A stretch of DNA of 64,000 nt from Clostridiaceae bacterium. Its GTDB lineage: Bacteria > Bacillota > Clostridia > Lachnospirales > Lachnospiraceae. The position numbers and the translations under genes are program-made. Location of the stretch: the NCBI GenBank assembly GCA_902362865.1, contig CABIYE010000011.1, forward strand, positions 1-64,000, in the 5' to 3' direction. The notes under the pieces were generated by a model that did no database searches, was not told where the DNA came from, and was given only the letters and a program-made list of their open reading frames with translations. Of this stretch, positions 38,338 through 49,671 are shown one piece after another (within the stretch, counting starts at the first letter, position 1; every line of letters starts with the position of its first letter).

Positions 38338-38760
38338 CTACTTCTTAGCGTCTTTTGGTCTCTTAGCGCCGTATTTAGAACGAGCCTGTCTTCTCTTCGC
38401 TACACCTGCTGTATCCAGTGTACCTCTGACAATGTGGTATCTTGTACCAGGAAGGTCTTTTACTCTTCCTCCACGGATCAGAACAACGCTATGCTCCTGA
38501 AGGTTGTGTCCTTCTCCCGGGATATAGCTTGTTACTTCGATTCCGTTAGACAGACGAACTCTGGCGATCTTTCTAAGAGCTGAGTTAGGCTTCTTAGGTG
38601 TAGCAGTCTTAACAGCTGTACACACGCCTCTCTTCTGAGGAGCAGAAGCATCTGTCGCTCTCTTTCTTAAAGAGTTGTAACCTTTCTGAAGTGCCGGAGC
38701 TGTAGATTTCTTTACAGAAGTCTGACGTCCCTTTCTAACTAACTGATTAAATGTTGGCAT
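38338..38760 (-). CDS. rpsL: 30S ribosomal protein S12
   Basis: 140 residues from the ATG at 38760 ([13 protein letters not shown]), after AGGAGGTGAAAGAG. S12 sits in the decoding centre. The conserved loops [17 protein letters not shown] and [27 protein letters not shown] are present, with Lys at both classical streptomycin-resistance positions (KPNS and GRVKDLPG), so no resistance change is seen there. First gene of the str operon, behind a clear promoter. Confidence 0.97.
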   Translation of the reverse strand: MPTFNQLVRKGRQTSVKKSTAPALQKGYNSLRKRATDASAPQKRGVCTAVKTATPKKPNSALRKIARVRLSNGIEVTSYIPGEGHNLQEHSVVLIRGGRVKDLPGTRYHIVRGTLDTAGVAKRRQARSKYGAKRPKDAKK

Positions 38761-38857
38761 CTCTTTCACCTCCTATGATGTAAAATAAGTTACTGGTTAA
38801 ACAAATCTTGTTTAAACGCGCACAAAAAATGAATGCATCTTACATGCACGCTAGACT

Positions 38858-38886
38858 ATTTTATTATGTTTAAATCTAAAAGTCAA
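38858..38886 (-). promoter_or_regulatory. Promoter of the str operon (rpsL-rpsG-fusA-tuf)
   Basis: On the minus strand TTGACT (38881-38886) and TAAAAT (38858-38863), spacer 17 bases, about 100 bases before rpsL. Confidence 0.75.
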
Positions 38887-38934
38887 GGCATTTTTCCGGG
38901 TTTTAGAAAAATACAGCGCAAAAGACTGTTATCC

Positions 38935-39498
38935 CTATAATCCCAGCACATCGGAAATAGCGCCCATTTCTTCCAACGCCACATCAATCAAATCATCCAG
39001 GCTGAGTCCCGTAAACTCGATCACTTCCATATAATCACGGTTTGCTCCTGCCGCGAATCTCATTTCATTAAACCGCTTCATTACGGATTTGTGCTTCACA
39101 CTGGCAATTTTCTTATCCGGATAAATCTGAGCAACCGCTTTTACAAAGCCACTCATCGGATCTGCCGCCAGAACAGAATACTGCAGCTTTGTCTTTGCTT
39201 TCATACCACATTTAGGATTGTGCGCCTTGATTGCGTCAAACAACACTTTGTCATCGATTCCTTCTTTTTTCAAAATCTCTACAGACGTAGGACCATGAAC
39301 ACTCAAATCATGCTGCCAATCACACTGCTCTTCATCCAGATCATGCAGAAGACCTACGATTCCCCAGTATTCCACCTCGTCGGGAGCAAGCCTCTTAGCA
39401 AGCCCTTTCATGATTGCTTCCACAGCATAAGAATGTGTGATATAATTTTCACCTTTCATGTACTTCATTAAAATCTCATGTGCCTGTTCTCTGTTCAC
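38935..39498 (-). CDS. HD-domain hydrolase
   Basis: 187 residues from the GTG at 39498, which has GCAGGAGGG at good distance; a longer in-frame start at 39525 has none. The HD metal-binding set is visible: THSYAVEAIMKGLAKR (first His), LLHDLDEEQ (His-Asp pair), VHGPTS and a later Asp in AADPMSG. HD proteins of this type are metal-dependent phosphohydrolases for nucleotides or related compounds. The natural substrate is unknown. It lies between pepP-like and rpsL genes on the same strand, with gaps on both sides, so it is probably a separate transcript. Confidence 0.88.
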   Translation of the reverse strand: MNREQAHEILMKYMKGENYITHSYAVEAIMKGLAKRLAPDEVEYWGIVGLLHDLDEEQCDWQHDLSVHGPTSVEILKKEGIDDKVLFDAIKAHNPKCGMKAKTKLQYSVLAADPMSGFVKAVAQIYPDKKIASVKHKSVMKRFNEMRFAAGANRDYMEVIEFTGLSLDDLIDVALEEMGAISDVLGL

Positions 39499-39611
39499 TT
39501 TTATTCCCTCCTGCTTTAAATCCACCTATACTATATATGTACAGTAGTTTACCATACTCCCGACAAAATGTGAATCCTTTTGCAAACGGTACTCTTTAAC
39601 AGTTTCAGTGG

Positions 39612-39650
39612 CAAAAAAATCCGCTTAGCAGTATTCCAGCTAAACGGATT
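39612..39650 (-). terminator. Terminator after the Xaa-Pro peptidase gene
   Basis: AATCCGCTTAGC (39618-39629) and GCTAAACGGATT (39639-39650) pair with one mismatch and are followed on the minus strand by seven T. Confidence 0.8.
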
Positions 39651-39698
39651 CCTGTTTCTATTATTTAATTTGCTTATCCTTTACATATATTATTACTA

Positions 39699-40784
39699 TT
39701 ATTCTTCCGGTACTACAATCAAATCCTTTGTAAAGTGATTCAATACTTCACATCCATCTTCTGTGATAATCACAAGGTCTTCAATACGAACGCCGATGCC
39801 TTCATCCGGAAGATAGATTCCCGGCTCTACAGAAAAGCACTGTCCAACCTGAATAATATCTTCATTTACAGAAGACACATCGCCAAACTCATGGTCTTCA
39901 AGACCGATAGAATGACCGGTTCTGTGTGTAAAGTATTTCCCATATCCCTTCTCTTCAATATAATTTCTTGCAGCAAGGTCAACGTCGCACATTCTGTTAC
40001 CGGGCTTTGCCGCCTCAATGCCGCGTCTGTTTGCTTCCACTACAATATCATAGATTTCCTTCGCTCTGTCAGACACTTCGCCGATAAATACCGTTCTTGT
40101 CATATCAGAAGCATAATTATCCTTAAATCCGCCGATATCCAGGATGACACAATCGCCGCGTTTTCCCTTGGAATCATCTGTTACATGATGCGGATCCGCC
40201 GCTCCCTTTGCATAAGCCGTAATCGGGTCGAAGGATACATCCTCACAGCCAAGTTCCTTGTAAATGTCACGGATTTTCTGGTTCAGTTCTTTTTCCGTAA
40301 GTCCTTTTGCTACCCACGGGATCAGCTTTTCCATAGCAATATCATTCAATCTGGAGGATTCGCGCATTAACTCCTGCTCTTTTTCGTCCTTTACCATACG
40401 GATATAGTCAACGATCGGAGAACCATTGACAAACTTACTTCCTCCGCCCAGCTCCTGAAGACGGATTAAGAATCTTGCCGGCCATGTCTTGTCGATACCC
40501 ATAACCTTGTCCTTCTCTACAAAACGGCTTAAGATTTCAACCCCGTCCTGAATATCGTTGTACCATACCAGTTCAACTCCCAGATCTTTCTCCTGCGGGA
40601 AAAGTTCATTGATTACAAGCTTATGATTCCCGTTTACATTCAGGTAAAGAGCAAGAAGCCTTTCCCCCGGAATAATCCACTTGCCTGTCAAATAAAAAAT
40701 AGCAACCGGGTCGGAAATAATCATCTGCGGCACGCCATGCTCTTCCATTGATTTTAAAATTCTTGATACTTTTCCTTGATCCAT
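39699..40784 (-). CDS. M24-family Xaa-Pro aminopeptidase
   Basis: 361 residues from the ATG at 40784, preceded by a GGGGAAAA site; an ATG nine codons earlier has none. An N-terminal creatinase-type domain (about 1-125) precedes the pita-bread catalytic domain. Metal ligands are visible as DIGGFKDNYASDMTRT (two Asp), HRTGHSIGLEDHE (His), FSVEPGIYLP (Glu) and VRIEDLV (Glu). It removes N-terminal residues before proline, in the cytoplasm. It has its own consensus promoter and terminator and so is a single-gene unit. Confidence 0.92.
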   Translation of the reverse strand: MDQGKVSRILKSMEEHGVPQMIISDPVAIFYLTGKWIIPGERLLALYLNVNGNHKLVINELFPQEKDLGVELVWYNDIQDGVEILSRFVEKDKVMGIDKTWPARFLIRLQELGGGSKFVNGSPIVDYIRMVKDEKEQELMRESSRLNDIAMEKLIPWVAKGLTEKELNQKIRDIYKELGCEDVSFDPITAYAKGAADPHHVTDDSKGKRGDCVILDIGGFKDNYASDMTRTVFIGEVSDRAKEIYDIVVEANRRGIEAAKPGNRMCDVDLAARNYIEEKGYGKYFTHRTGHSIGLEDHEFGDVSSVNEDIIQVGQCFSVEPGIYLPDEGIGVRIEDLVIITEDGCEVLNHFTKDLIVVPEE

Positions 40785-40853
40785 CGTTTTCCCCAACCTT
40801 TCATTAGTCATTACTTGAAACCGGCTCTCTGAGTGCCGATTTTTCTTTCTTCA

Positions 40854-40882
40854 ATTATAGTATCTTCCCTTATAAAAGTCAA
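40854..40882 (-). promoter_or_regulatory. Promoter of the Xaa-Pro peptidase gene
   Basis: On the minus strand TTGACT (40877-40882) and a consensus TATAAT (40854-40859), spacer 17 bases. A hairpin CGGAGAGA/TCTCTCCG (40884-40914) lies just upstream, after the HTH gene, and may end that transcript. Confidence 0.75.
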
Positions 40883-40953
40883 TCGGAGAGACAGGGTATT
40901 CTCCATCTCTCCGAATAAAACTTGTAACCACTCAGCCGGAGAAGGCTTATAGC

Positions 40954-41250
40954 CTAAGCCTGTCCATCTGCCTGATCCACAAGGCAGATCTCTAACTGCA
41001 TTCCCATGCTTGCCGCCACTCTCGCCAGCATATCCACTGTGGGGCTGTGCTTACCTCCCTCAAGCCTCGCAATATTCGGTCTCTTCACGCCTGATACGTC
41101 AGCAACCTGCTGCTGCGTCAGCCCCTTATCCTTGCGGGCCTTTGCATACTGTCTTCCCACCGCCTCGCTGAGCTTCTCCTGATATGCTCTTACTACATAT
41201 CTGTTATCCTTCATCTCCACCATCTCAATCTCTGCATTCTCACGCTTCAT
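40954..41250 (-). CDS. XRE-family helix-turn-helix regulator
   Basis: 98 residues from the ATG at 41250 (GGAGGAT upstream). A longer open frame runs through the promoter and is rejected. The Cro/C1-type HTH is at about 40-90: GRQYAKARKDKGLTQQQVAD, VSGVKRPNIARLEGGKHSPTVDMLARVAASMG. The N terminus (EMVEMKDNRYVVRAYQEKL) is typical of short regulators or HigA-type antitoxins, but no toxin gene is next to it. It has its own promoter; its targets are unknown. Confidence 0.85.
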   Translation of the reverse strand: MKRENAEIEMVEMKDNRYVVRAYQEKLSEAVGRQYAKARKDKGLTQQQVADVSGVKRPNIARLEGGKHSPTVDMLARVAASMGMQLEICLVDQADGQA

Positions 41251-41278
41251 ATCCCATCCTCCATGGTCCGTTTTTTTA

Positions 41279-41307
41279 ATAGTATCAACAGCGTTACTTG
41301 TTGTCAA
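41279..41307 (-). promoter_or_regulatory. Promoter of the XRE regulator gene
   Basis: On the minus strand TTGACA (41302-41307) and TACTAT (41279-41284) with a 17-base spacer, just after the rpoC terminator. Confidence 0.7.
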
Positions 41308-41328
41308 GTCTTTTTTAGAAAAATTAGG

Positions 41329-41375
41329 ATATGCCGGAAAATTTCTGTCATAAAGACTGTAATTTTCCGGCATAT
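41329..41375 (-). terminator. rpoC terminator
   Basis: ATATGCCGGAAAATT (41329-41343) and its exact complement (41361-41375) form a 15-bp stem 22 bases after the rpoC stop codon, followed on the minus strand by a T-rich stretch. Confidence 0.8.
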
Positions 41376-41396
41376 CTTAATCATACCCTATTGATT

Positions 41397-44300
41397 CTAT
41401 TCTTCTATTTCTACTACTTCTTCAGCATCAGGCATCTCGATCTCTTCATCAAAGGACAATTCATCATCCATATCCAATTCCGTATCCAGCTTCACATCAC
41501 GGTACTTTCTCATACCCGTACCTGCCGGAATCGGCTTACCGATAATAACATTCTCCTTCATTCCTACCAGATGGTCAACCTTGCCCTTGATAGCTGCTTC
41601 TGTCAGAACTTTCGTAGTCTCCTGGAAGGATGCTGCTGACAGGAAGGAATTCGTTGCAAGAGACGCTTTGGTTATACCAAGCATTACCTGTGATCCGGTT
41701 GCAGGCGTAAGTCCTTCTGCTTCCAGTTCTTCATTCTTATCCTCAAATTCCAGAATATCTACCATTGTTCCCGGAAGGAATCCGGAATCTCCGGCTTCTT
41801 CAATATGAATCTTCTTCAGCATCTGACGTACAAGCACCTCGATATGCTTATCGTTAATATCAACACCCTGAAGACGGTAAACTCTCTGAACCTCACGCAG
41901 CATATAATCCTGCACCGCGCGCAGTCCCTTAATCTTCAACAGATCATGCGGATTTACACTACCCTCTGTCAGCTCATCGCCCGCTGCCAGAACCGCTCCG
42001 TCCATAATCTTGATTCTGGAACCATATGGAATCAGATAAGCCTTAGATTCGCCGGTCTCATTATTGGTCACAATAATCTCGCGCTTCTTCTTTGTATCGT
42101 TAATTGACGCAACACCGCTGATTTCCGTAATGATTGCAAGTCCCTTCGGCTTTCTCGCCTCAAAAAGCTCCTCGACACGGGGAAGACCCTGTGTAATATC
42201 ATCACCGGCAACACCGCCCGTATGGAAGGTTCTCATGGTAAGCTGTGTACCCGGCTCGCCAATGGACTGTGCCGCGATAATACCAACAGCCTCGCCCACC
42301 TGTACCGGCTCTCCGGTCGCCATGTTAGCTCCGTAGCACTTCGCGCACACGCCGTTATGCGATTTACAGGTAAGGATGGTACGGATCTTAATCTTCTTCG
42401 GCGTTTCTCCATTTTCATCCACACCATATTTCATAATTCTCTCCGCACGTTTTGGAGTAACCATATGATTTGCTTTTACGATAACATTACCGTCTTTATC
42501 ATGAATATCCTCGCACAGGAAGCGTCCTGTAATACGTTCCTGAAGGCTTTCAATCTCTTCATTTCCATCCATGAATGCCTCAACATACATTCCGGGGATT
42601 TCTTTCCCATCTTTACGGCAGTCAACATCATGAATAATCACGTGCTGGGAAACATCAACCATTCGTCTGGTCAGGTATCCGGAATCGGCAGTACGCAGAG
42701 CCGTATCTGACAGACCTTTTCGTGCTCCGTGCGCAGACATAAAGTATTCCAATACGTCCAAACCTTCACGGAAATTGGACTTAATTGGCAACTCAATAGT
42801 ACGTCCGGTCGTATCCGCCATCAATCCACGCATACCTGCAAGCTGTTTAATCTGTTTGTCAGAGCCACGGGCTCCTGAATCTGCCATCATGAAAATATTG
42901 TTATATTTATCCAAACCGGAAAGCAGCGCCTCTGTCAGGGCATCATCTGTTGCCTTCCAGGTTTCTACAACTTCTTTGTAACGCTCTTCTTCCGTAATCA
43001 GACCACGCTTATAGTTTCTCGTAATCCTGTCTACAGTTTCCTGTGCCTTCGCAATCATTTCCGGTTTCTGCGGCGGTACCGTCATATCCGAGATAGATAC
43101 GGTCATAGCCGCCCTTGTGGAGTACTTATAACCGGTTGCCTTAATAGCATCCAGCACTTCCGCCGTCTTCGTCGCACCGTGGGTATTGATTACTTTCTCA
43201 AGGATCTTCTTCAGCTGTTTCTTTCCTACATGGAAATCAATTTCCGGAAGAAGCTCATTGCCTTCCACTTCACGGTCTACGAATCCCAGATCCTGCGGAA
43301 TGATTTCATTGAAAATGAACCGTCCCAGCGTAGATTCTACCGTTCCTGTCTTCACAGTTCCATCCGGCATGGTCTTAGACACACGGACTTTAATCCGGGA
43401 ATGCAGAGTCAGCGCCTCGTTTTCATATGCAAGAATCGCTTCATTCACGCTCTTAAATATCTTACCCTCGCCAAGTGCTCCCGGCCTCTCCTGTGTCAGA
43501 TAATAAATACCAAGCACCATATCCTGAGAAGGAACGGCAACCGGTCCTCCGTCAGAAGGCTTCAGAAGGTTATTCGGTGACAGAAGCAGGAAACGGCATT
43601 CTGCCTGTGCCTCAACGGAAAGAGGAAGATGTACAGCCATCTGGTCTCCGTCAAAGTCTGCATTGTAAGCCGTACATACCAATGGATGAAGCTTAATCGC
43701 CTTACCTTCTACAAGGATGGGCTCAAATGCCTGAATACCAAGTCTGTGGAGCGTAGGGGCACGGTTCAGCATAACCGGATGCTCTTTGATAACATCCTCC
43801 AGCACATCCCATACCTCCGGCTGCCATCTCTCCACCATCTTCTTCGCATTTTTAATATTGTGCGCAATTCCATTCTGCACCAGCTCTTTCATAACAAAAG
43901 GCTTGAACAGCTCAAGCGCCATCTCTTTCGGAAGGCCGCACTGATAAATCTTAAGCTCCGGTCCCACGACAATAACCGAACGTCCGGAATAGTCAACACG
44001 CTTACCCAGCAAGTTCTGACGGAAACGTCCGGATTTACCCTTCAGCATATCAGAAAGGGATTTCAGCGCTCTGTTTCCGGGTCCTGTTACCGGACGGCCG
44101 CGGCGTCCGTTGTCAATCAGGGCGTCCACTGCCTCCTGCAGCATTCTCTTTTCATTTCTTACGATAATATCCGGCGCGCCAAGCTCAAGCAGGCGTTTCA
44201 GACGGTTATTTCTATTAATAATTCTTCTGTACAGATCATTCAGGTCAGAGGTTGCAAAACGTCCGCCGTCAAGCTGGACCATCGGACGAAGATCCGGCGG

Positions 44301-45023
44301 AATCACCGGGATATTCGTCATAATCATCCATTCCGGCTTATTTCCGGATTCACGGAAAGCTTCCACCACTTCCAGACGCTTCACGATTCGCGCGCGTTTC
44401 TGTCCGGTCGCGCCTTCCAGTCCTGCCTGAAGTTCTTCGTATTCTTTATCAAGGTCAATGGCTTCCAGAAGCTCTTTGATGGATTCAGCGCCCATACCTA
44501 CACGGAAGCTGCTGCCCCATTTCTCTCTTGCTTCCTGATACTCCTGCTCAGACAATACCTGTTTGTACTGTAAATCCGTGTCGCCCTTATCCAGCACGAT
44601 ATAAGACGCAAAATACAGCACCTTCTCCAGTGTTCGCGGAGAAAGATCCAGAATCAGTCCCATACGGCTGGGAATCCCCTTGAAGTACCAGATATGTGAC
44701 ACCGGAGCTGCAAGGGCAATATGCCCCATACGCTCACGTCTTACACTTGACTTTGTTACTTCTACACCGCATCGATCGCAGACTACGCCCTTATAACGGA
44801 TTTTCTTATATTTACCACAATGGCATTCCCAGTCCTTGCTTGGACCGAAAATCCTCTCACAGTAAAGACCGTCCTTCTCCGGCTTCAATGTTCTATAGTT
44901 AATAGTCTCCGGCTTCGTTACCTCGCCTCTGGACCACTCTAATACTTTTTCAGGTGATGCCAACCCGATTTTGATTGCATCAAACGTCATTGGCTGATAT
45001 GTTTGTTCATTAGTATTTGGCAT
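41397..45023 (-). CDS. rpoC: RNA polymerase subunit beta'
   Basis: 1208 residues, normal for Clostridia, which lack the long beta' insertion of proteobacteria. N-terminal zinc-binding Cys set ([20 protein letters not shown], about 72-91), active-site [12 protein letters not shown] (three catalytic Asp binding Mg2+), rifampicin-independent bridge and trigger segments ([34 protein letters not shown]) and the second zinc site ([13 protein letters not shown]) are intact. It starts 14 bases after rpoB and ends before a strong terminator. Confidence 0.98.
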   Translation of the reverse strand: MPNTNEQTYQPMTFDAIKIGLASPEKVLEWSRGEVTKPETINYRTLKPEKDGLYCERIFGPSKDWECHCGKYKKIRYKGVVCDRCGVEVTKSSVRRERMGHIALAAPVSHIWYFKGIPSRMGLILDLSPRTLEKVLYFASYIVLDKGDTDLQYKQVLSEQEYQEAREKWGSSFRVGMGAESIKELLEAIDLDKEYEELQAGLEGATGQKRARIVKRLEVVEAFRESGNKPEWMIMTNIPVIPPDLRPMVQLDGGRFATSDLNDLYRRIINRNNRLKRLLELGAPDIIVRNEKRMLQEAVDALIDNGRRGRPVTGPGNRALKSLSDMLKGKSGRFRQNLLGKRVDYSGRSVIVVGPELKIYQCGLPKEMALELFKPFVMKELVQNGIAHNIKNAKKMVERWQPEVWDVLEDVIKEHPVMLNRAPTLHRLGIQAFEPILVEGKAIKLHPLVCTAYNADFDGDQMAVHLPLSVEAQAECRFLLLSPNNLLKPSDGGPVAVPSQDMVLGIYYLTQERPGALGEGKIFKSVNEAILAYENEALTLHSRIKVRVSKTMPDGTVKTGTVESTLGRFIFNEIIPQDLGFVDREVEGNELLPEIDFHVGKKQLKKILEKVINTHGATKTAEVLDAIKATGYKYSTRAAMTVSISDMTVPPQKPEMIAKAQETVDRITRNYKRGLITEEERYKEVVETWKATDDALTEALLSGLDKYNNIFMMADSGARGSDKQIKQLAGMRGLMADTTGRTIELPIKSNFREGLDVLEYFMSAHGARKGLSDTALRTADSGYLTRRMVDVSQHVIIHDVDCRKDGKEIPGMYVEAFMDGNEEIESLQERITGRFLCEDIHDKDGNVIVKANHMVTPKRAERIMKYGVDENGETPKKIKIRTILTCKSHNGVCAKCYGANMATGEPVQVGEAVGIIAAQSIGEPGTQLTMRTFHTGGVAGDDITQGLPRVEELFEARKPKGLAIITEISGVASINDTKKKREIIVTNNETGESKAYLIPYGSRIKIMDGAVLAAGDELTEGSVNPHDLLKIKGLRAVQDYMLREVQRVYRLQGVDINDKHIEVLVRQMLKKIHIEEAGDSGFLPGTMVDILEFEDKNEELEAEGLTPATGSQVMLGITKASLATNSFLSAASFQETTKVLTEAAIKGKVDHLVGMKENVIIGKPIPAGTGMRKYRDVKLDTELDMDDELSFDEEIEMPDAEEVVEIEE

Positions 45024-45037
45024 ACTGGCACCCCTTC

Positions 45038-48000
45038 CTATTCATCATCTGACAATTCATCAAATTCAATCATGAAATCATCATCGTCCGGCTCATCGAA
45101 TTCGTCAAATTCATCGTCGTCCGGCTCATCTACGTCAACAAGTTCCTCTCCCTCGAATTCCTGAGCTGTATAGCCATGCTCTCCGAAGTTCTCATCATCG
45201 GAATAGTGTCTGTCTCCTTCAATCAGAGAATGGAAATCTGTCTCACCCATGTCAACCGTCTCCATAATCTCCACTTCTGTATTATCATCACGGAGCACAC
45301 GTACATCCAGACCCAGTGACTGCAATTCCTTAAGAAGCACCTTGAAGGATTCCGGAATTCCCGGTTCAGGGATGTTCTCGCCCTTAATAATCGCTTCATA
45401 AGTCTTCACACGTCCGGTCACATCGTCAGATTTGATCGTCAGGATCTCCTGCAGCGTGTAGGATGCACCATACGCTTCCAACGCCCAAACTTCCATCTCT
45501 CCGAAACGCTGTCCGCCGAACTGGGCTTTTCCACCCAGAGGCTGCTGCGTTACCAGTGAATATGGTCCGGTAGAACGGGCATGGATCTTATCGTCTACCA
45601 GATGATGCAGCTTCAGGTAATGCATGTGTCCAATGGTTACCGGACTGTCGAAATACTCTCCGGTACGACCGTCACGCAGGCGGACTTTACCATCCCTTGA
45701 AAGCGGTACTCCCTTCCACAGCTCCCTGTGATCCCGGTTGTCATACAAATACTGCATAACCTCCGGAAGAAGTTCTTCCTTATGCCGCTTCTCAAACTCT
45801 TCCCACTCCAGATTTACGTAGTCATTCGCCAAATCCAGCGTATCCATAATATCATTTTCATCAGCGCCGTCAAATACCGGCGTTGCAATGTTAAATCCTA
45901 ATGCTTTTGCTGCCAGTGACAGATGGATCTCCAACACCTGTCCGATATTCATACGTGAAGGTACACCCAATGGGTTCAGAACAATATCCAGCGGACGTCC
46001 ATTGGGCAGGAACGGCATATCCTCAACAGGAAGCACACGGGAAACAACACCCTTGTTACCGTGACGTCCCGCCATCTTATCACCCACGGAAATCTTTCTT
46101 TTCTGGGCAATGTAAATGCGCACGCACTGGTTTACGCCCGGAGAAAGTTCATCACCATTTTCTCTGGTAAATACCTTCGCATCTACAACAATACCATACT
46201 CACCGTGAGGTACTTTCAAAGAAGTATCTCTGACTTCACGCGCCTTCTCACCAAAGATTGCACGGAGAAGCCTTTCTTCTGCCGTAAGCTCTGTCTCTCC
46301 CTTCGGAGTAACCTTACCCACCAGAATATCTCCGGCACGAACCTCCGCACCAATGCGGATAATTCCCCTGTCGTCCAGATTCTTCAGCGCATCATCGCCG
46401 ACACCCGGAATATCTCTTGTAATTTCCTCCGGCCCAAGCTTGGTATCACGTGCTTCTGCTTCATACTCTTCAATATGAATAGAAGTATATACATCATCGC
46501 GGACCAGTCTCTCACTCAAAAGAACTGCATCCTCGTAGTTATAGCCTTCCCACGTCATAAAACCAATCAACGGGTTCTTGCCAAGCGCCATCTCTCCGTT
46601 AGAAGTAGATGGTCCGTCTGCAATTACCTGCCCTGCTTCCACCCGGTCTCCTTTAAAGACAATCGGCCTCTGGTTGTAGCAGTTACTCTGATTACTGCGG
46701 AGGAACTTGGTTAATTTATATTTCTTCAACGATTTATCATCCTGACGAATCGTAATTTCCGTAGAAGTAGAACGCTCAACAATACCGCCCGCTTCTGCAA
46801 TGATGCAGACGCCGGAGTCCACTGCTGATTTTTCTTCCATACCTGTTCCTACTACCGGAGCTTCCGTCAGCATAAGCGGTACCGCCTGACGCTGCATGTT
46901 GGATCCCATCAGCGCACGGTTCGCATCGTCATTTTCCAGGAAAGGAATCAATGCTGTAGCCACAGAGAACACCATCTTCGGAGACACGTCCATGTAATCA
47001 AACATGGTTCTCTCATATTCCTGCGTCTCTTCACGGTAACGACCGGATACATTCTTATGGATGAAATGTCCTTCCTCATCCAACGGCTCATTCGCCTGTG
47101 CCACATGGTAATTATCTTCTTCGTCAGCAGTCATGTACACTACTTCTTCTGTTACCACCGGGTTCTTTGGATCGTCATGATTAATCTTGCGGTACGGAGC
47201 TTCTACGAAACCATACTGGTTAATTCTCGCATAGCACGCCAGAGAGTTAATCAAACCGATATTCGGACCTTCAGGCGTCTCAATCGGGCACATTCTTCCA
47301 TAATGAGAATAGTGAACGTCTCGAACCTCGAATCCGGCACGATCTCTTGACAGACCGCCGGGGCCAAGGGCGGAAAGACGTCTCTTGTGTGTCAGCTCAC
47401 CCAGCGGATTGTTCTGATCCATGAACTGTGACAGCTGGGAAGAACCAAAGAACTCCTTCACCGCCGCCGTAACCGGCTTAATATTAATCAGGGACTGCGG
47501 GGAAATTCCCTCCAGATCCTGTGTTGTCATACGCTCACGGACAACCCTCTCCAGTCTTGACAGACCGATTCTGTACTGGTTCTGAAGAAGCTCACCGACA
47601 GAACGAATACGCCGATTGCCCAAATGGTCAATATCGTCATCATTTCCCAGGCCATATTCCAAATGAATATTATAGTTTACAGAAGCCAAAATGTCTTCCT
47701 TCGTTATATGTTTCGGAATCAGGTCGTGGAGATCCCTGCGGATCAAACGCTTCAGCTCATCCACATCTCCGGCAGATTCCTCCAAAATTCCTGCAAGAAC
47801 CGGATAATATACCTGTTCCGTAACCCCTACTTCCTTCGGGTCAATATCAACAATTGCCTGAAGATCCACCATCATGTTAGAAAGAACTTTAATATTTCTC
47901 TCTTCTTCCTCACGCTCAATCCACACGAAAGGAGCAGCCGCATTCTGAATCGCGTCCGCAATTTCTCTGGTAATCTTCGTCCCTTTTTCAGCAATCACTT

Positions 48001-48913
48001 CGCCGGTAAGCGGGCTTGCCACATCTTCAGCAAGAACCTGACCAGTAATTCGGTTTTTAAGGGCCAGCTTCTTATTAAACTTATAACGTCCGACCTTCGC
48101 CAGATCATAACGTCTCGGGTCAAAGAACATACTTGTAATCAAGCTTTCTGCACTGTCTACGGCAAGCGGCTCGCCCGGACGTATTTTCTTATATAATTCC
48201 AGAAGTCCTTCCTGATAATTGGTGGCAGCATCCTTTTCAAAGCTTGCCAGAATCTTCGGCTCCTCGCCGAATAATTCAATGATTTCAGGATTCGTACCGA
48301 TACCAAGCGCACGGATCAGCACAGTAATCGGCACCTTTCTTGTTCTGTCTACACGAACATAAAAAACGTCATTGGAGTCTGTCTCATATTCCAACCATGC
48401 GCCACGGTTCGGAATAACGGTAGATGAAAAAAGCCTTTTTCCAAGTTTGTCATGCGCAATTGCATAATAAATGCCGGGCGAACGAACCAACTGGCTTACA
48501 ATAACACGTTCCGCACCGTTAATCACAAACGTACCAGTCGCCGTCATCAACGGCAGGTCACCCATAAAGATCTCATGCTCATTGATCTCGTCTGTTTCTT
48601 TGTTGTGAAGTCTTACCCTCACCTTCAGCGGCGCCGCATACGTCGCGTCACGCTCTTTACACTCTTCAATCGTGTACTTCACATCATCTTCACACAAGGT
48701 AAAATCCACAAATTCCAGGCTCAAATGACCGCTGTAATCGCTAATCGGAGAAATGTCATCAAATACTTCTTTTAATCCTTCATCCAGGAACCACTGGTAG
48801 GAATCTTTCTGGACTTCAATCAAATTAGGCATCTGAAGCACTTCTTTTTGTCTGGAATAGCTCATGCGTGAGCTTTTTCCGCTTTTGATAGGACGAATTC
48901 TGTTTTTCTCCAT
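45038..48913 (-). CDS. rpoB: RNA polymerase subunit beta
   Basis: 1291 residues from the ATG at 48913, with AAGGAG eleven bases upstream; a GTG four codons earlier overlaps that site. The rifampicin-binding region ([31 protein letters not shown]) carries the sensitive-type residues (Gln, Asp, His, Ser in the usual places). The C terminus contains [24 protein letters not shown], followed by an acidic tail rich in Asp and Glu ([19 protein letters not shown]), longer than in many relatives. It is separated from rplL by 336 bases that hold two hairpins. Confidence 0.98.
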   Translation of the reverse strand: MEKNRIRPIKSGKSSRMSYSRQKEVLQMPNLIEVQKDSYQWFLDEGLKEVFDDISPISDYSGHLSLEFVDFTLCEDDVKYTIEECKERDATYAAPLKVRVRLHNKETDEINEHEIFMGDLPLMTATGTFVINGAERVIVSQLVRSPGIYYAIAHDKLGKRLFSSTVIPNRGAWLEYETDSNDVFYVRVDRTRKVPITVLIRALGIGTNPEIIELFGEEPKILASFEKDAATNYQEGLLELYKKIRPGEPLAVDSAESLITSMFFDPRRYDLAKVGRYKFNKKLALKNRITGQVLAEDVASPLTGEVIAEKGTKITREIADAIQNAAAPFVWIEREEEERNIKVLSNMMVDLQAIVDIDPKEVGVTEQVYYPVLAGILEESAGDVDELKRLIRRDLHDLIPKHITKEDILASVNYNIHLEYGLGNDDDIDHLGNRRIRSVGELLQNQYRIGLSRLERVVRERMTTQDLEGISPQSLINIKPVTAAVKEFFGSSQLSQFMDQNNPLGELTHKRRLSALGPGGLSRDRAGFEVRDVHYSHYGRMCPIETPEGPNIGLINSLACYARINQYGFVEAPYRKINHDDPKNPVVTEEVVYMTADEEDNYHVAQANEPLDEEGHFIHKNVSGRYREETQEYERTMFDYMDVSPKMVFSVATALIPFLENDDANRALMGSNMQRQAVPLMLTEAPVVGTGMEEKSAVDSGVCIIAEAGGIVERSTSTEITIRQDDKSLKKYKLTKFLRSNQSNCYNQRPIVFKGDRVEAGQVIADGPSTSNGEMALGKNPLIGFMTWEGYNYEDAVLLSERLVRDDVYTSIHIEEYEAEARDTKLGPEEITRDIPGVGDDALKNLDDRGIIRIGAEVRAGDILVGKVTPKGETELTAEERLLRAIFGEKAREVRDTSLKVPHGEYGIVVDAKVFTRENGDELSPGVNQCVRIYIAQKRKISVGDKMAGRHGNKGVVSRVLPVEDMPFLPNGRPLDIVLNPLGVPSRMNIGQVLEIHLSLAAKALGFNIATPVFDGADENDIMDTLDLANDYVNLEWEEFEKRHKEELLPEVMQYLYDNRDHRELWKGVPLSRDGKVRLRDGRTGEYFDSPVTIGHMHYLKLHHLVDDKIHARSTGPYSLVTQQPLGGKAQFGGQRFGEMEVWALEAYGASYTLQEILTIKSDDVTGRVKTYEAIIKGENIPEPGIPESFKVLLKELQSLGLDVRVLRDDNTEVEIMETVDMGETDFHSLIEGDRHYSDDENFGEHGYTAQEFEGEELVDVDEPDDDEFDEFDEPDDDDFMIEFDELSDDE

Positions 48914-48970
48914 ATGACGTTTCACTCCTTGTATATTTTTTGTAAGGTTTTACCGAAGAAACCTTCATAT

Positions 48971-48983
48971 TTCCCAGATTTAC
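48971..48983. repeat. 13-bp direct repeat, first copy
   Basis: TTCCCAGATTTAC recurs exactly at 49161-49173. The two copies flank the 57-bp palindrome in the rplL-rpoB gap, as footprints of an inserted element might, but could be chance. Confidence 0.3.
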
Positions 48984-49058
48984 TCACGTTTTTATGGCCT
49001 ATAATGCCATAATAGCGTACTATCAACTATACCACAAAGTCAAGAAATTTGTCAAGCA

Positions 49059-49115
49059 AAAAGTTAATTCAAGACGTAGTAAAGTGACACTTTACTACGT
49101 CTTGAATTAACTTTT
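49059..49115. other. 57-bp near-perfect palindrome in the rplL-rpoB gap
   Basis: Two 28-base arms (49059-49086 and 49088-49115) are exact complements around one central A. The outer ends are AAAAGTTAATTC/GAATTAACTTTT, so the hairpin ends in a T run on either strand. It can be a strong bidirectional terminator, an attenuator between rplL and rpoB, or an RNase III processing site. Such long perfect stems are unusual within this operon. Confidence 0.75.
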
Positions 49116-49188
49116 ACCCTGTACCCAATTGAACGCAGGGGTGTCCCTCAATGAAAAGTATTCCCAGATTTACCCATTTCAATCACAA

Positions 49189-49216
49189 AAGGAACCCCAC
49201 ATACATGGGGTTCCTT
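49189..49216 (-). terminator. Hairpin/attenuator after rplL
   Basis: AAGGAACCCCA (49189-49199) pairs exactly with TGGGGTTCCTT (49206-49216), with TTTT after it on the minus strand, 34 bases after rplL. It probably lowers read-through into rpoBC. Confidence 0.75.
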
Positions 49217-49249
49217 CCACTCATTTCACAATTCACATTCCATTCAGAA

Positions 49250-49627
49250 TTATTTAAGGTTAACTTCTGCGCCTTCGCCTTCAAGCTTAGCCTTGATTTC
49301 TTCTGCTTCTGCCTTAGAAACACCTTCTTTTACTACCTTCGGTGCTCCGTCTACTAATTCCTTAGCTTCCTTCAGACCAAGTCCTGTAATCTCACGTACA
49401 GCCTTGATTACTTTTACTTTAGAAGCGCCTGCTGCAACTAATTCTACGTCAAACTCATCTTTCTCTTCTGCTGCAGCAGCTCCATCTCCAGCTGCTGCTG
49501 CAACTACAACGCCTGCTGCTGCAGATACACCAAATTCTTCTTCACATGCTTTTACTAAGTCATTTAACTCTAATACAGATAACTCTTTGATAGCTTCAAT
49601 AAATTCTGCTGTTGTTAATTTAGCCAT
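49250..49627 (-). CDS. rplL: 50S ribosomal protein L7/L12
   Basis: 125 residues from the ATG at 49627 (GGAGGAAAATAAA upstream). N-terminal dimer helices ([31 protein letters not shown]), an Ala-rich hinge and the C-terminal factor-binding domain ([47 protein letters not shown]) are complete. It forms the flexible stalk that recruits EF-Tu and EF-G. It lies 44 bases after rplJ. Confidence 0.98.
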   Translation of the reverse strand: MAKLTTAEFIEAIKELSVLELNDLVKACEEEFGVSAAAGVVVAAAAGDGAAAAEEKDEFDVELVAAGASKVKVIKAVREITGLGLKEAKELVDGAPKVVKEGVSKAEAEEIKAKLEGEGAEVNLK

Positions 49628-49671
49628 TTTATTTTCCTCCATTTTTCAATTATTTTATTTGATAACTATTC

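Noticed and set aside
38338..38760. Streptomycin-resistance change in rpsL
   Set aside because: The KPNS and GRVKDLPG sites have the usual sensitive-type lysines.
40954..41250. Antitoxin of a toxin-antitoxin pair
   Set aside because: No small toxin-like gene lies next to it; neighbours are rpoC and an Xaa-Pro peptidase.
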